Positions 9,544-19,649 of a DNA stretch of 64,000 nt are shown in pieces. Where the stretch lies: contig JAHLMK010000010.1 of assembly GCA_019915135.1 (NCBI GenBank), forward strand, positions 992,001-1,056,000, written 5' to 3'. The notes under the pieces were generated by a model. It worked only from the letters and a program-made list of their open reading frames with translations. It ran no database searches and was not told the DNA's origin. Each line of letters opens with the position of its first letter. Position 1 is the stretch's first letter. Both the position numbers and the translations under genes were made by a program. This DNA is from Strobilurus pachycystidiatus (taxonomy: Eukaryota > Basidiomycota > Agaricomycetes > Agaricales > Physalacriaceae).

Positions 9544-10712
9544 AGGAAGGAGTGCAGTTAGCACATACTCCTCCGGAGAGCCAGTTCACTGTAGAAACTC
9601 GTCAGACTCGTCAGAGCGCAAAAGCACCTAGTGCACCTGTGGATTCAACTCCACAAAAGAAGGTAACCTCATGGCCTAAGGACCGGGTGTCCGTGGTCAT
9701 TCCAAAAGCAGCGCCGCCTAAGGTATCATTCTCCACGCCAGAAGTCACTCAAGAAGTAGAACCTGTTGACCAGGACCTTCTTGACGAAGTCCTGGCGATG
9801 GAAGAACCCGACCCGGTGCCGCAACCAAAAGCAGATTCAACTCTGCCAGAAAAGAACCAACCAAAGGTTCAACCTAAGGAACCTAAGGTCAAGAGTTTCC
9901 AACGTCGTAGCCTGGCAGAAGAACTCTTGCACAAGAATCCCAGTTGGCGTGAAGCCTGGAAGTTCTTGTTACCCGAAGCCCTACTAGCTACCAACCCCCC
10001 TTGGCAGCAGAGTATTTCGGACTTCATCAGGAAACGCAACACGCCTGTGGCTGTATTCAAGACGGAAGTAGTGGCCGATACGGTCCAAGATCACTTCCAA
10101 CCCGAGCTATATTCAGTCAACTTTCATGAGCAAGGTGATTTACCTATTGGTGGAATTATAGTACACGATGCGGTAGAACAGTTTGTAAACCTTTCCGGAG
10201 GTCACTATACTGGTCCCTTTCAAATGATAAGTGGCAATATGGCGCCGGAAAATGCAGATCTACGAACCTTTTGGCCCTTGATCAACAAGAATGGTAAAAA
10301 GGAGAGTTTAGTGGATGGTGGGTCGCAGATCGCCTCCATTTCGCTCAAGGCAGCATTGGAACTAGGAATAGCCTATGATCCCACTTTCACCATTACTATG
10401 GAAAGTGCGGACAAGGGACGAACCAGTACCTTGGGATTGGCTCGTAACATACCTTTTGACTTTGAAGGAATTGTCTATTACCTTCAGTTGCATGTGTTGC
10501 AGGATCCCGCCTATGAGGTCCTACTGGGACGACCTTTCGAGATCGTTTCAAACCTGGTCATCACCAACCTTCCCAACGGGAACGCAATCGGAACCCTTAC
10601 GGATAACACCAATGGGAAGAAGTTATCGCTACCTTCTTACCGTAGAGGACAGATCCCAAGACATATGATTCCAGGGGGACAAACGGGTTTTCACGGGAAC
10701 CTAAGGACGTAG
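9528..10712 (+). CDS. pro: Retrotransposon aspartic protease region
   Basis: This frame is -1 relative to gag and overlaps its end. An ATG at 9540 overlaps the gag stop (ATGA), so reinitiation is an alternative to frameshifting. The N-terminal two thirds are a proline/lysine-rich linker. The C-terminal third has a retropepsin core with the active-site variant VDGGSQ at about 10313, in place of the usual D-S/T-G, then a flap region and YEVLLGRPF at about 10515. The protease would cut Gag and Pol precursors inside the particle. It ends in TAG at 10710, 18 nt after a second GGGTTTT slippery site. Confidence 0.88.
   Translation, partial: RQGSMKEGVQLAHTPPESQFTVETRQTRQSAKAPSAPVDSTPQKKVTSWPKDRVSVVIPKAAPPKVSFSTPEVTQEVEPVDQDLLDEVLAMEEPDPVPQPKADSTLPEKNQPKVQPKEPKVKSFQRRSLAEELLHKNPSWREAWKFLLPEALLATNPPWQQSISDFIRKRNTPVAVFKTEVVADTVQDHFQPELYSVNFHEQGDLPIGGIIVHDAVEQFVNLSGGHYTGPFQMISGNMAPENADLRTFWPLINKNGKKESLVDGGSQIASISLKAALELGIAYDPTFTITMESADKGRTSTLGLARNIPFDFEGIVYYLQLHVLQDPAYEVLLGRPFEIVSNLVITNLPNGNAIGTLTDNTNGKKLSLPSYRRGQIPRHMIPGGQTGFHGNLRT
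10685..10691 (+). promoter_or_regulatory. Putative -1 frameshift site, pro to pol
   Basis: The heptamer G GGT TTT is in the protease phase (ACG GGT TTT). A -1 slip enters the pol frame, which continues open from 10691. A small hairpin, TAGGA/TCCTA with a 3-nt loop (10710-10722), extendable by C-G and G-T pairs, follows 16 nt downstream. That is further than usual for a stimulator. Confidence 0.65.
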
Positions 10713-13700
10713 GAAACTCCTATGAAGAAGCCGTGTTGATCCTTGAAAGGTCACCAGAAGGAAACATCGAAGTAAAGCAAAGTTGGATACCTGGTGATAA
10801 CAGGGAGACCTTTGGGGAAGGGGACTTAACGTCCTTATACATGAAGAAGTCACCCAATAGGGTTCATCAGGCAGCCAAACGGCTAAGGAAACAACACGCC
10901 TTTATGCATGCATCGATGCATCAAGCATCGACACATATGACTGTCCCAGAACATATGGTGACACCTTCGGGACTATTAAAGGTCCCAACCAAGATTCAAG
11001 GCTTTCGCAAGGTATTCAATATCAATCAGATTGCGGAAGACCAAGAAGAATTTAAGTCCTACGCCACGGCGACTTTGAATCTCTTTTACGGGGTACCAAA
11101 GGATTTAGAACAAGTCTTTACGGGCTTGTCGGTAACCTTACCAAAGGATTACATGGCGGAGGCACAACAGGAGTTCCTAAGGTTGGAAAGTCAGATCCCT
11201 AAGAGGGGTGTATTCGTAGGAAAGAAGTACAAACCAGTAGCCTTGAAAACCAAAGCTCACCTTGGAACCTTACCTGAAGAATTCAGGATCAAGCGCCACA
11301 TTCATGGAGACCCACTAGCTGGGATGCCGGAATTAGTACCTGATCCACCACCCTTCGTACCCACAGGTAGGTATACTGCCGAAAGGAGGGAACAGATACA
11401 AGCCGACCACGTCGGGGACTTCCTGACGGATGCAGAAAGACGGATTATAGACTCCATCTTCTGTAACCAGAACGAAGGCTTTGCCTGGGAAGAATCTGAG
11501 AAAGGACACTTCAAACCAGAGTTCTTTCCACCAGTGGATATCCCGGTAATACCGCACACACCTTGGGTGTTAAGGAATATACCAATTCCACCAGGAATCT
11601 ATGACGAAGTCTGTAAGATTATCAAACACAAACTAGACTCGGGCGTGTATGAGCCTTCGAACTCCTCATACCGCTCCAGGTGGTTCTGTGTTGTTAAGAA
11701 GGATGGAAAGAAACTTCGCCTAGTGCATAGTCTAGAACCACTCAATGCGGTGACCATTGCGCACTCAGGGTTACCTCCAGCCACGGAGGAACTAGCGGAG
11801 TCCTTTGCAGGACGGAGTTGTGGAGGAACGTTGGACCTGTTCGTTGGATACGACGAACGGCTCCTTGCCACCGCGTCTCGCGATATGACCACCTTCTCGA
11901 CACCTTACGGAGCGTTAAGGTTAAAGACCTTACCAATGGGCTGGACTAATTCAGTACCTATCTTTCATGACGATGTTACAACGATTCTCAAGGATGAAAT
12001 ACCAGCCTTCACCAGACCTTATATCGACGATGTGCCCGTCCGCGGGCCCGCCACGCGATATGAACAAGCTGATGGTACCTACGAAACGCTTCCAGGTCAT
12101 CCTGAAGTAAGGCGTTTCGTTTGGGAACACCTTGTGAACATGAACAGAATCATACAACGAATGAAACATGCCGGAGGGACCTTTTCTGGCCACAAGGCTA
12201 TCATTTGTGCAGAAGAAATTGTGGTAGTGGGACATGTCTGTACCTACGAAGGTAGAAAGCCAGCCGAAGATCGTGTTAAGGTGATCTCGGATTGGCCCCC
12301 TTGTAAAGCGCTCACGGAAGTCCGTTCGTTCTTAGGAACAGCTGGAATCTTCAGAGCATTCGTAAAGGACTACTCTAAGAAGGCGTTACCTTTGACCAGG
12401 TTAACCAAAGACATTACCAAGTTCAGATGGACAGATGAGGAGCAGGAAAGTATGGATACCTTAAAAGAAGCTATACGAACTTGTCCGATGCTGAAACCAC
12501 TGAATTATGAATGGTCCACGCCAATCACGCTGTCGGTAGACACCTCTTACCAGGCAGTAGGTTTCTATCTGTCTCAGGTAGATCCCAAGGACCCCAAGAA
12601 ACGATACTTTGCCAAGTTTATGTCTCTGACATTGAACGAAAGAGAGGCAAGGTACTCGCAAGCCAAGCGAGAACTATTCGGGCTCTTCAGAGCTCTGTCC
12701 GCGTGCAAGTACTACCTTCTAGGGTGTAGAAAACTAGAAATTGAAGTAGATGCAAAATACATCAAGGGCATGTTATCAAACGTGGACTCCTTAGCGAACG
12801 CAAACCTGCAAAGGTGGGCGGAGGAGATCTTGATGTACCACTTCACGCTTGTACACGTACCAGGAAAGGTTCATGGCCCGGATGGCTTAAGTCGCCGTCC
12901 AGCTTCAGAGCATGATGTAGTAGTACCCAGACCTCATATAAACATAGAGGATGACGAAGTCAATACCTTTGAGTACCAGGAGCCCAAGGGTCTGCCTATA
13001 GAAAAGCAACCTTTGGACTTTGACACTTTCCGGAATGACATCGACAGTAGGGGAGGCTACTTCCAAGAAATAGTGCGGAGTCCTTTACCAGACCATATAA
13101 AGGTTTCTAAAGCGGTAAGGACTTCGGGACTAGTCAACGTTAAGGATATCGAAGGTTGGATGCATATCACAGAGTTCCCAGAGCTCAATAAGAGCAAACG
13201 GGAACGGTTGTGGGAGACCTATTTACCCAAACTTCAACCTTACTTACAATCGGAAGATGTACTTGAGGACGAAGACTTGGAGAAATGGAGCAAAGACTTC
13301 TTTGTCCAGCATGAAAGGTTATACCGAACACATTCGGACTCCCACCCCCGTCGAGTGCTACTTCCAAATGAACGAATCCCGGTTTGTAAAGCTCTACACG
13401 ACCGGGCAGGACATAAAGGACAATATTCCGTATTACAACTCATCATGAAGCGATTCTGGTGGCCAGGTATGGAGGTCGACATACGATGGTATGTAAGGAC
13501 CTGCGTACTATGCCAGAAACGCCAGAAACGTAACATAAAAGTTGCACCAACAATTACTTCGACTCCAGGTATCTACGAAAGGGCTTATATAGACACCTTC
13601 CGGATGCCTAAGGCAGGAGAGGAATCCATTCGAAAGAAACGACCTTCAAAATGGGCCGGCTTCAATGCTGTGACCGTCGCAAGGTGTGGATTAACAAGTT

Positions 13701-14578
13701 GGCCAGAGGCAAGGGCTCTCAAGGAAGAGACCGCCGAGTCGCTGGGAGAATGGATCTTCGAGGACATTCTATGCAGGTGGGGTTGTATCAAGGAAATTGT
13801 AACCGACAATGGGCCAGCAATCAAGAAGGCTTTAGTACATATTGAACAGAAATATGGTATTACAGGTATCTTGATCACGGCGTACAATAAGCAAGCCAAC
13901 GGAAAGGTTGAACGAGGACACTGGGATATCCGTCAATCTCTCTTCAAGGTATGCAGGGGTAAACCCGAGCAATGGCCAGAGTTCCTACATGAGGTCCTTT
14001 GGGCGGAGCGCATTACCATAAAGAGAAGTCTAGGTACTTCAGCGTTCCAGGCAGTAACCGGTTGTGAACCAATCATGCCAATGGACCTGGAGGAATTGAC
14101 TTGGCTGGTCGAAGCACCAGACGGATTGATCTCCCATTCGGACCTTATTGCCTTCCGAGCTAGGCAGCTCATCAAGCACAAAGAAGATACTGTCAAGCTA
14201 AGGTCAAAGGTCCTTCTAAATAAACAGAAGGCCGCGGCGAAGTTCCTAGAGGACTTCCAGAACAGTATCCCTCGCTACAAATTCAAAACTGGTGAACTAG
14301 TACTAGTAAGGAACACTAGGATTGAATCAGAAATGAATGCGAAGTTCAAGGAAAGGTTTATGGGACCTTACGCGGTAGTAACAAGGACCTCGGCAGGAAA
14401 CTATGTGGTCTGCGAGTTGGACGGGACGATCTACAAGGACAAGATAGCTCAGTTCCGTGTAATACCTTTTGTATCGCGACGAGATCCTATAGACCTTGGG
14501 AAACAATTCTTTGATCGGCTACACTTCATAAGTAAACCGATCACGAAGACCTTAGATGTCCTGGCGAAAACTACGTGA
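10691..14578 (+). CDS. pol: Pol: reverse transcriptase, RNase H, integrase
   Basis: The third frame, -1 relative to protease, has no ATG near its beginning and is probably made as a Gag-Pro-Pol fusion. Reverse transcriptase occupies roughly 11550-12270, with FCVVKKDGKKLRLV and the catalytic YIDD at 12020-12031. RNase H follows (LSVDTS near 12532, an ARYSQAKRE block, and HVPGKVHGPDGLSRR near 12855). Integrase has an HHCC zinc finger (HDRAGH to CVLCQ, 13400-13515) and D-D-E residues in YIDTFR, VTDNG and KVERGH. A GPY/F module (MGPYAVV) near 14360 closes the protein. About 1290 residues, no internal stop. It copies the RNA and inserts the DNA. Confidence 0.95.
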   Translation, partial: SREPKDVGNSYEEAVLILERSPEGNIEVKQSWIPGDNRETFGEGDLTSLYMKKSPNRVHQAAKRLRKQHAFMHASMHQASTHMTVPEHMVTPSGLLKVPTKIQGFRKVFNINQIAEDQEEFKSYATATLNLFYGVPKDLEQVFTGLSVTLPKDYMAEAQQEFLRLESQIPKRGVFVGKKYKPVALKTKAHLGTLPEEFRIKRHIHGDPLAGMPELVPDPPPFVPTGRYTAERREQIQADHVGDFLTDAERRIIDSIFCNQNEGFAWEESEKGHFKPEFFPPVDIPVIPHTPWVLRNIPIPPGIYDEVCKIIKHKLDSGVYEPSNSSYRSRWFCVVKKDGKKLRLVHSLEPLNAVTIAHSGLPPATEELAESFAGRSCGGTLDLFVGYDERLLATASRDMTTFSTPYGALRLKTLPMGWTNSVPIFHDDVTTILKDEIPAFTRPYIDDVPVRGPATRYEQADGTYETLPGHPEVRRFVWEHLVNMNRIIQRMKHAGGTFSGHKAIICAEEIVVVGHVCTYEGRKPAEDRVKVISDWPPCKALTEVRSFLGTAGIFRAFVKDYSKKALPLTRLTKDITKFRWTDEEQESMDTLKEAIRTCPMLKPLNYEWSTPITLSVDTSYQAVGFYLSQVDPKDPKKRYFAKFMSLTLNEREARYSQAKRELFGLFRALSACKYYLLGCRKLEIEVDAKYIKGMLSNVDSLANANLQRWAEEILMYHFTLVHVPGKVHGPDGLSRRPASEHDVVVPRPHINIEDDEVNTFEYQEPKGLPIEKQPLDFDTFRNDIDSRGGYFQEIVRSPLPDHIKVSKAVRTSGLVNVKDIEGWMHITEFPELNKSKRERLWETYLPKLQPYLQSEDVLEDEDLEKWSKDFFVQHERLYRTHSDSHPRRVLLPNERIPVCKALHDRAGHKGQYSVLQLIMKRFWWPGMEVDIRWYVRTCVLCQKRQKRNIKVAPTITSTPGIYERAYIDTFRMPKAGEESIRKKRPSKWAGFNAVTVARCGLTSWPEARALKEETAESLGEWIFEDILCRWGCIKEIVTDNGPAIKKALVHIEQKYGITGILITAYNKQANGKVERGHWDIRQSLFKVCRGKPEQWPEFLHEVLWAERITIKRSLGTSAFQAVTGCEPIMPMDLEELTWLVEAPDGLISHSDLIAFRARQLIKHKEDTVKLRSKVLLNKQKAAAKFLEDFQNSIPRYKFKTGELVLVRNTRIESEMNAKFKERFMGPYAVVTRTSAGNYVVCELDGTIYKDKIAQFRVIPFVSRRDPIDLGKQFFDRLHFISKPITKTLDVLAKTT

Positions 14579-14754
14579 CCTTGGACACCCAGGAATGACC
14601 TATAGCTTCAAAGGAAGCTAAGGTACCATACCAGATGACGGGGACGTCATCAGAAAAGTAAAGAGGGAATAGAGGGACATTGGTCCATTTATTCAAAGAC
14701 TATAAAATTTTTTATTTTAAGACTTATTCTGTGCCCAGCTGGCTACAATAGTAG

Positions 14755-15367
14755 CTAAGGTAGCTGTGAACTAAGGATAGAATAAGGAAGCAAGACAAGG
14801 CACGAAGCATCAGGGAAGGGGGCGTTAGACGCCTTCTTGCAGCTGCTCACCAAAGGTTGGAGGATATGAGCGATGTGGTGCGTCGGCGTCTGAGGGTGAA
14901 TCCCCAGCAGGTGTACCAGCATCCCTACATAGAGGCGAAGGTTGAAAAAGAACACCGCCATGTCCGTCGACACCTTGGAACCATTCGGAAAGGTGCGAAG
15001 GTCATGGGCGACGGCCTAAAGAAAACAAGGACAGGATGAAGTCAGGATCAGGAAAAGAACACAGCGAAGGAGTACACACAAGGACTCTCTCCATGATCTT
15101 GTCAACATAGCCGGTGATCTCCAGTGCCACGTCGGGATTCGAACACGCCTTCTTGAGGTCCAGACGATGGACCTTGGGAATGATGAGCGTAAGATACATG
15201 CCGAGGTACATAAGGAAGTCGGGTGTGTTGGCTGGAGGGTCGTAGTCGAGCGCATAAGCGACGAGACCGGCGCCAAGGTCGCGCGTAGTGATCAGGTCCT
15301 TCGCGGACGGAACGTGCGGCGTTGTGGGAAGCAGTTTTGCGATGGGAGTCCAAGTTTTGGGAGCCAT
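14755..15367 (-). CDS. Antisense spliced gene inside the retrotransposon
   Basis: On the strand opposite to gag-pol, an ATG at 15367 opens 96 codons (15080-15367). A 64-nt intron (15016-15079, GTGTGT to TTTAG, with CTGAC branch-like sequence) joins in phase to 86 more codons and a stop at 14755. The predicted 182-residue protein starts MAPKTWTPIAKLLP and has two moderately hydrophobic stretches (MYLGMYLTLIIP and MAVFFFNLRLYVGMLVHLLG). A TATAAAAGG box lies about 47 bp upstream of the ATG. I do not recognise the family. The gene is between pol and the 3' LTR, the place where extra ORFs occur in some plant Ty3 elements. Confidence 0.6.
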
Positions 15368-15413
15368 GATAGAATAAAGGCAGGAATGAAAGGTCTGAGG
15401 ACAAGTCCCAGGA

Positions 15414-15422
15414 CCTTTTATA
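15414..15422 (-). promoter_or_regulatory. TATA box for the antisense gene
   Basis: Read on the minus strand this is TATAAAAGG, close to the LTR's own TATAAAAGGGCC. It sits about 47 bp before the antisense ATG. Confidence 0.55.
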
Positions 15423-15556
15423 ATGGAACGAAGTTAGGCAAAAGAGGGTCCATCGGGCGACAGAAACCAAAAGGGGACTTCGTCACGACGGCCTGGTACC
15501 CAGGATAAAGGTTCTGAACCACCAAGGACTATGTCGCGGACGACATTTCATAAGTC

Positions 15557-15565
15557 AAGGGGAGA
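15557..15565 (+). other. Polypurine tract
   Basis: AAGGGGAGA directly abuts the TG of the 3' LTR, as expected for the plus-strand primer of an LTR retrotransposon. Confidence 0.8.
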
Positions 15566-17234
15566 TGATACGCAGGGTACTATTCCAGTACTAGAAACAG
15601 GGAATTTTGTGATTCCTGAATAGCCCAAAGACCTTAGGAACCTCCAGTCAAGTACTTAGGATAGAGCACGCAGTAGTAACTGCCTTGACGCGGGCAAGCC
15701 TCCAGGACAAGGTCCAGGCGCCTTAACAAGTCCATTAGGACAGGCGCGATCGAAACCTTCGATCACCTTCATCCGAATATCCTTATCCGCGCGTTGGATC
15801 CCTTTCAAGATCCCGTACCTTTGCGTGTACCTTGTACTACAGACGATGTGCTATAACCATTCGCACCCAAGGAGGGTCCAAAGGTCTTCAGGCGGTTCAG
15901 TTCGAGCGACCCAAGACCTGCGCACCTCAACCCAAAGACCTGGAAGGTCCCGAAATAGTTCAAGGACGTCACAACCCTTTTGGAGAAACAATCTTCGGAG
16001 CTGTCAAGGACTCCGAACCGACGCCTTCCGCTATGCCGATCGATCATGATCCACGATCAAGGACCACCCCAAAAGCAGGGTGTATTACCACTTTAAGAAA
16101 GCACTCCCCTGTAGTGTCTGCGCTCGAAAGGACGTTCTTAACGATCTCCATCCAACCTATCCACAAGAAAGCAGGTGTCCGTAGGACCTTGCAACATAAA
16201 GATACCTAAGGATCGAAGTCCTTATCAGACCTTGATCTCCTGGGCACAAGGATTGTACCATACCGCCAAGGTGGCGTATATGGCTAAAGGACCAAGCGGC
16301 CTGTCCGCAGTTGTTTCGACCAGGGATAGCCAATAAGAAACCAGCACTTGTATGACTCGAAAGTCCGATGTATCCGATCCTAGAATAGATGCTTACTCAG
16401 TAGGAACCCACCAGTAGTATAAAAGGGCCAAAGGACCCATATTTCGGTAGCTTAGAGCCCCCTCCAGTAGCCGCTAGTCAGACGCAGCCATTGTAGTGAA
16501 TCTATCTCGAGTTTCGACTCATTTCTGCAAAGAACCCAAAGACCCCAAAGACCTTTCCAAGATTTAAAGACATCAGGTGTTGCCAAGCTCCTTGAAAGAC
16601 TCAAAAGAACCTTATTCCGACGTACCAAGTCGAGTACCAACGAATCTACTTGGTGTTAGAACCTTGTATTCGCAAGAAGGCCGGTTTGCAAGTGGTTCTG
16701 CCCTGCATTCACGCTATTTCGTGAAGTACTTTCCTTTGAGGAATAAGTTGAGTTTGAACGAGTGTTGTCAACGTCTGAGACACCTTTCGGAACCTTTGGT
16801 CCCGGTGCAAGACACTAGAAGTTTGGTTTAAGTGCAAGAAGGAGTCCTTATCGTTAGCAGTCCAGTGGCGTAAAACCTGCGGTAGCGGCCTGACGATTCC
16901 AAGACAAAGTCCTTGTACACCAGAGCACTTGATAGGTAGAAGCTACATTGCCTCGCGCTGTTTAAGGTCTTCATACGTCAAGAGGTTCGGCCTACGACTT
17001 CAAGGTTTTCTTGTGTCATTTTGATCAGAATCCCTACACCCCCAAAAACAACTCGTAGTTTAACTACAGCGATTCGGAATACATCTCTATTTCTCCATTA
17101 CCCAAAAGCACCTTGTTCTCTCGAACCTTTGTGCACCCCAGCTCCCTTACAAGGAGTACTAGTTGTGATAAGGATTGATAGTGTGGTTAGACGATAGCTT
17201 CTTTTTCAGAGGTCTATTCCGAACTTGCACATCA
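15566..17234 (+). repeat. 3' LTR
   Basis: 1669 bp, offset by exactly 9626 from the 5' LTR. The only difference noticed is T at 15674 against G at 6048. Four-frame translations of the two copies agree over most of their length. Confidence 0.95.
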
Positions 17235-17238
17235 CCGT
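17235..17238. repeat. Target-site duplication CCGT, right copy
   Basis: Matches 5936-5939. Removing the element and one CCGT joins the two halves of the P4-ATPase through YMFDG, a conserved position. Confidence 0.8.
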
Positions 17239-19020
17239 CAAACATGTAGATATAGAATTTTTTCACGCTGAACCAGTACTTTTCGCGTCCGTAGTGATAC
17301 AGTTCCGGTAGATCCATGAGGACCTGGGCGTCTGTCACCTCTCAATCAGAGCATGCTACCAGAAAGGAGAGGATGGGTGCACGCACCAATGATACGGTCG
17401 AACAGTCCAATACCCACAACGCCAAGCAGTGTCCAGAGGGAGTTCCAAAACAAGATATACAAATAGTCGAACACACTAGCTAAGCGGTCAGTCAATTTCA
17501 TACAGACAGCCCAAGCTCGTGCACGTACAAACTACCACTGATGCCATGGGTACAACGTTCTTATAGAAGAACTTCAAAATACTAGACGGACAAAGAATCA
17601 GGACATGCTAATCAGGACATGCTCACTCTGAGATCTACGGCGGCCTCAGTGTCCATTCCGTGCGCAAGACCAATGTCCGTACAAAAAGAAGCTCCTTGAG
17701 GGAGCGGAACTATACAAGTATCAGCATGTCGACACGAATCACACATCGGAACGTACTTGTCCAATGGCATAATCCGATGAGTTAGCCGCCTGTAATCCCT
17801 CCTCGCAGAAAGGCCGACACCGACATGAGCGGCCTGAAAACCATCAGCCTTCATTCGTCGAGAAAGGAACGATAGCGACGATTACTTGATCATATAAACA
17901 TCATTGGCGCCATCGCCAATCGCCAATGTCATGACTTTCACCTTGATAATTTCACGACGAGAACTTTCTGCAGCGGACAAACACGACAGCAGATCACACC
18001 CTCGCAGAGCGTCCCAAGGCGCAGCAACAACTTCTGAGACGTTTCAGAGCTGAACGCCTGAATCAAAGCCGCTCCATCCACAACCAGGACGAACCCTCCC
18101 GGACGCTCTCCGTTGTTTTCCCCAACAATCGACGCACCCATCTCAACTCTCAACAACGGAAAAGTCTTGGGCTCAGCTTGCGGCGTCCCAGGCATCGGCA
18201 ACTCCATATCCGTGACCTCAGAAAAGAACCTTTCATCGCATCGCCCATCTGCATCTCTACAGGCTTGCTCACGCCCCCGCGCACAATGATGATGTTCGAG
18301 TCGTGTGACACAAGCTTTGTGCTGCGGCCGATGGCTAAAAACACAGATGAGACGCACTCAACAACACAAAAAAAAGACAGGTGAGACGCACCAATAGCAG
18401 TCTCCAGCTTGTCCCCTGTTGCCACCCAAATCTTGATTCCGGTCCGCGATCGTTTCTGGGACGCCGTCTTGGAAACGGTCCTCAAGGGCGGTGGCGCCGA
18501 GCAAGCGAAGGTCCTTCTCCAGCTCTTCCGATACAGCGCGATCCTTTCTTCACGGTTGTTCAAAGCGAGAGTTGCCTCGTGATACCGTTCTCACCAAGAC
18601 ACACAGCCACAATCTAATTCTGTCAGAAGCGAGCTAAAAGTGTAGAGGAAGACAACACGTACAAGGGAAAACCTTCTACGCCAAGGTCAACCTCCTGAGC
18701 CCCTCATTAGGAAACGCACTAAGATGGCTCTCGGTCTCCGCCTTCGAATCATCTCCCCCAGCCTTCGGTCGTCAAAGATAACATTGTCCGCGCCCTTCGA
18801 CAGCAAGAACAGTCGACCTTCATCCAGCTTCTTTGACACCACGCTCATCCTCTTCCGCGCAGAATTGAACTCCAGGATATTCAGCAGCTCGTACCGTTCC
18901 GGCTCTACAGACGACGGCGCGCGCATGCTCAATACCTCCCGATCCATGCCAAGAAAGACGATATCTTCCTATATGAATTTGACTTTCTTGTTGTATTCTC
19001 TCTACTTTCCTGCTGTTCTG
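17235..19020 (-). pseudogene. P4-ATPase (phospholipid flippase), central part
   Basis: Upstream continuation of the fragment at 5000-5939. In gene order: [20 protein letters not shown] and [11 protein letters not shown] (nucleotide-binding domain), [19 protein letters not shown], then [20 protein letters not shown] in a shifted frame, [16 protein letters not shown] (about 18391-18440), DSNIIIVRGG, the hinge motif TLAIGDGANDV (about 17900), QAAHVGVG, FFYKNVVP and VLMDLPELYHYGREKYW just before the insertion. A GT-AG intron after KLETAI is kept. Frame changes around 18450-18540 and a stop after DVYMIK show decay. The phosphorylation motif DKTGT was not found, so the N-terminal half is missing or further rearranged. 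Confidence 0.85.
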
Positions 19021-19640
19021 CGGCGCGGATTTACCCTCGGCCCTTTGGACCTAGTGAAGACTGACCGTCGTCGTCTTTTCGCTTGAACCCGGGGGCAGGC
19101 CGGCGTTTCTGACCTGAAATCGATGATAGGCACAGTAGTGATGCACGCGATAGCAGACGATACATACCTGGCCATGGCTCTGAGTCGCGATGTCCGGACG
19201 AGCAGAAGAACGCAGAAGAAGAGTCCTGGGGGCTTAGTCCCGAGTGACCACCTGAAGAAGGCGTTTTGAGACCGCAACTTTCGAACAAACTCGGCAGCCA
19301 CGCCGCCATCAGCATCGGTGAGCTGGAGAAATATGCTTGAGACGTGTCAGAACAGGAAACGAAGGCACTTACAGGAGCCATGGCCTTCTAGGCGGCGAGT
19401 CTGATGTCTCGTCCACGGGAGATGGAACTCCACAGAGGAAACACGCGAGTGTGGGCGCCGAATGGACAACTGGGTGTCAGATTACCGTCCGCAAAAGGGC
19501 CCGTGCATTTCGATGATCACAAGCGGTTGTTTAGTTGGCCCTTTCTAAAAGTCGCCGTATCCTGCTTGAGGTGCAGCGCCACCACGACTCTGACCAAAAG
19601 TAGTCTTCTTCTGCGCTAGCGACCGAGGATCGATTATCTT
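19021..19640. other. Unresolved stretch between two pseudogene fragments
   Basis: Overlapping minus frames (19002-19381) may hold more decayed ATPase sequence, but no diagnostic motif is visible. Nothing else recognised. Confidence 0.3.
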
Positions 19641-19649
19641 GGTGGAGCA

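Larger units (their letters stand above)
5940..17234 (+). mobile_element. Complete Ty3/gypsy LTR retrotransposon, 11,295 bp
   Basis: Two 1669-bp direct repeats (5940-7608 and 15566-17234) begin TG and end CA and flank an internal region with gag, protease and polymerase. A TGG-initiated primer-binding-like site follows the 5' LTR and a polypurine tract precedes the 3' LTR. Order within pol is reverse transcriptase, RNase H, integrase, which defines Ty3/gypsy. All three long frames are open. Only one LTR mismatch was noticed (G at 6048, T at 15674), so insertion is recent. The element interrupts an already decaying P4-ATPase gene. An extra antisense gene sits between pol and the 3' LTR. Confidence 0.96.
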
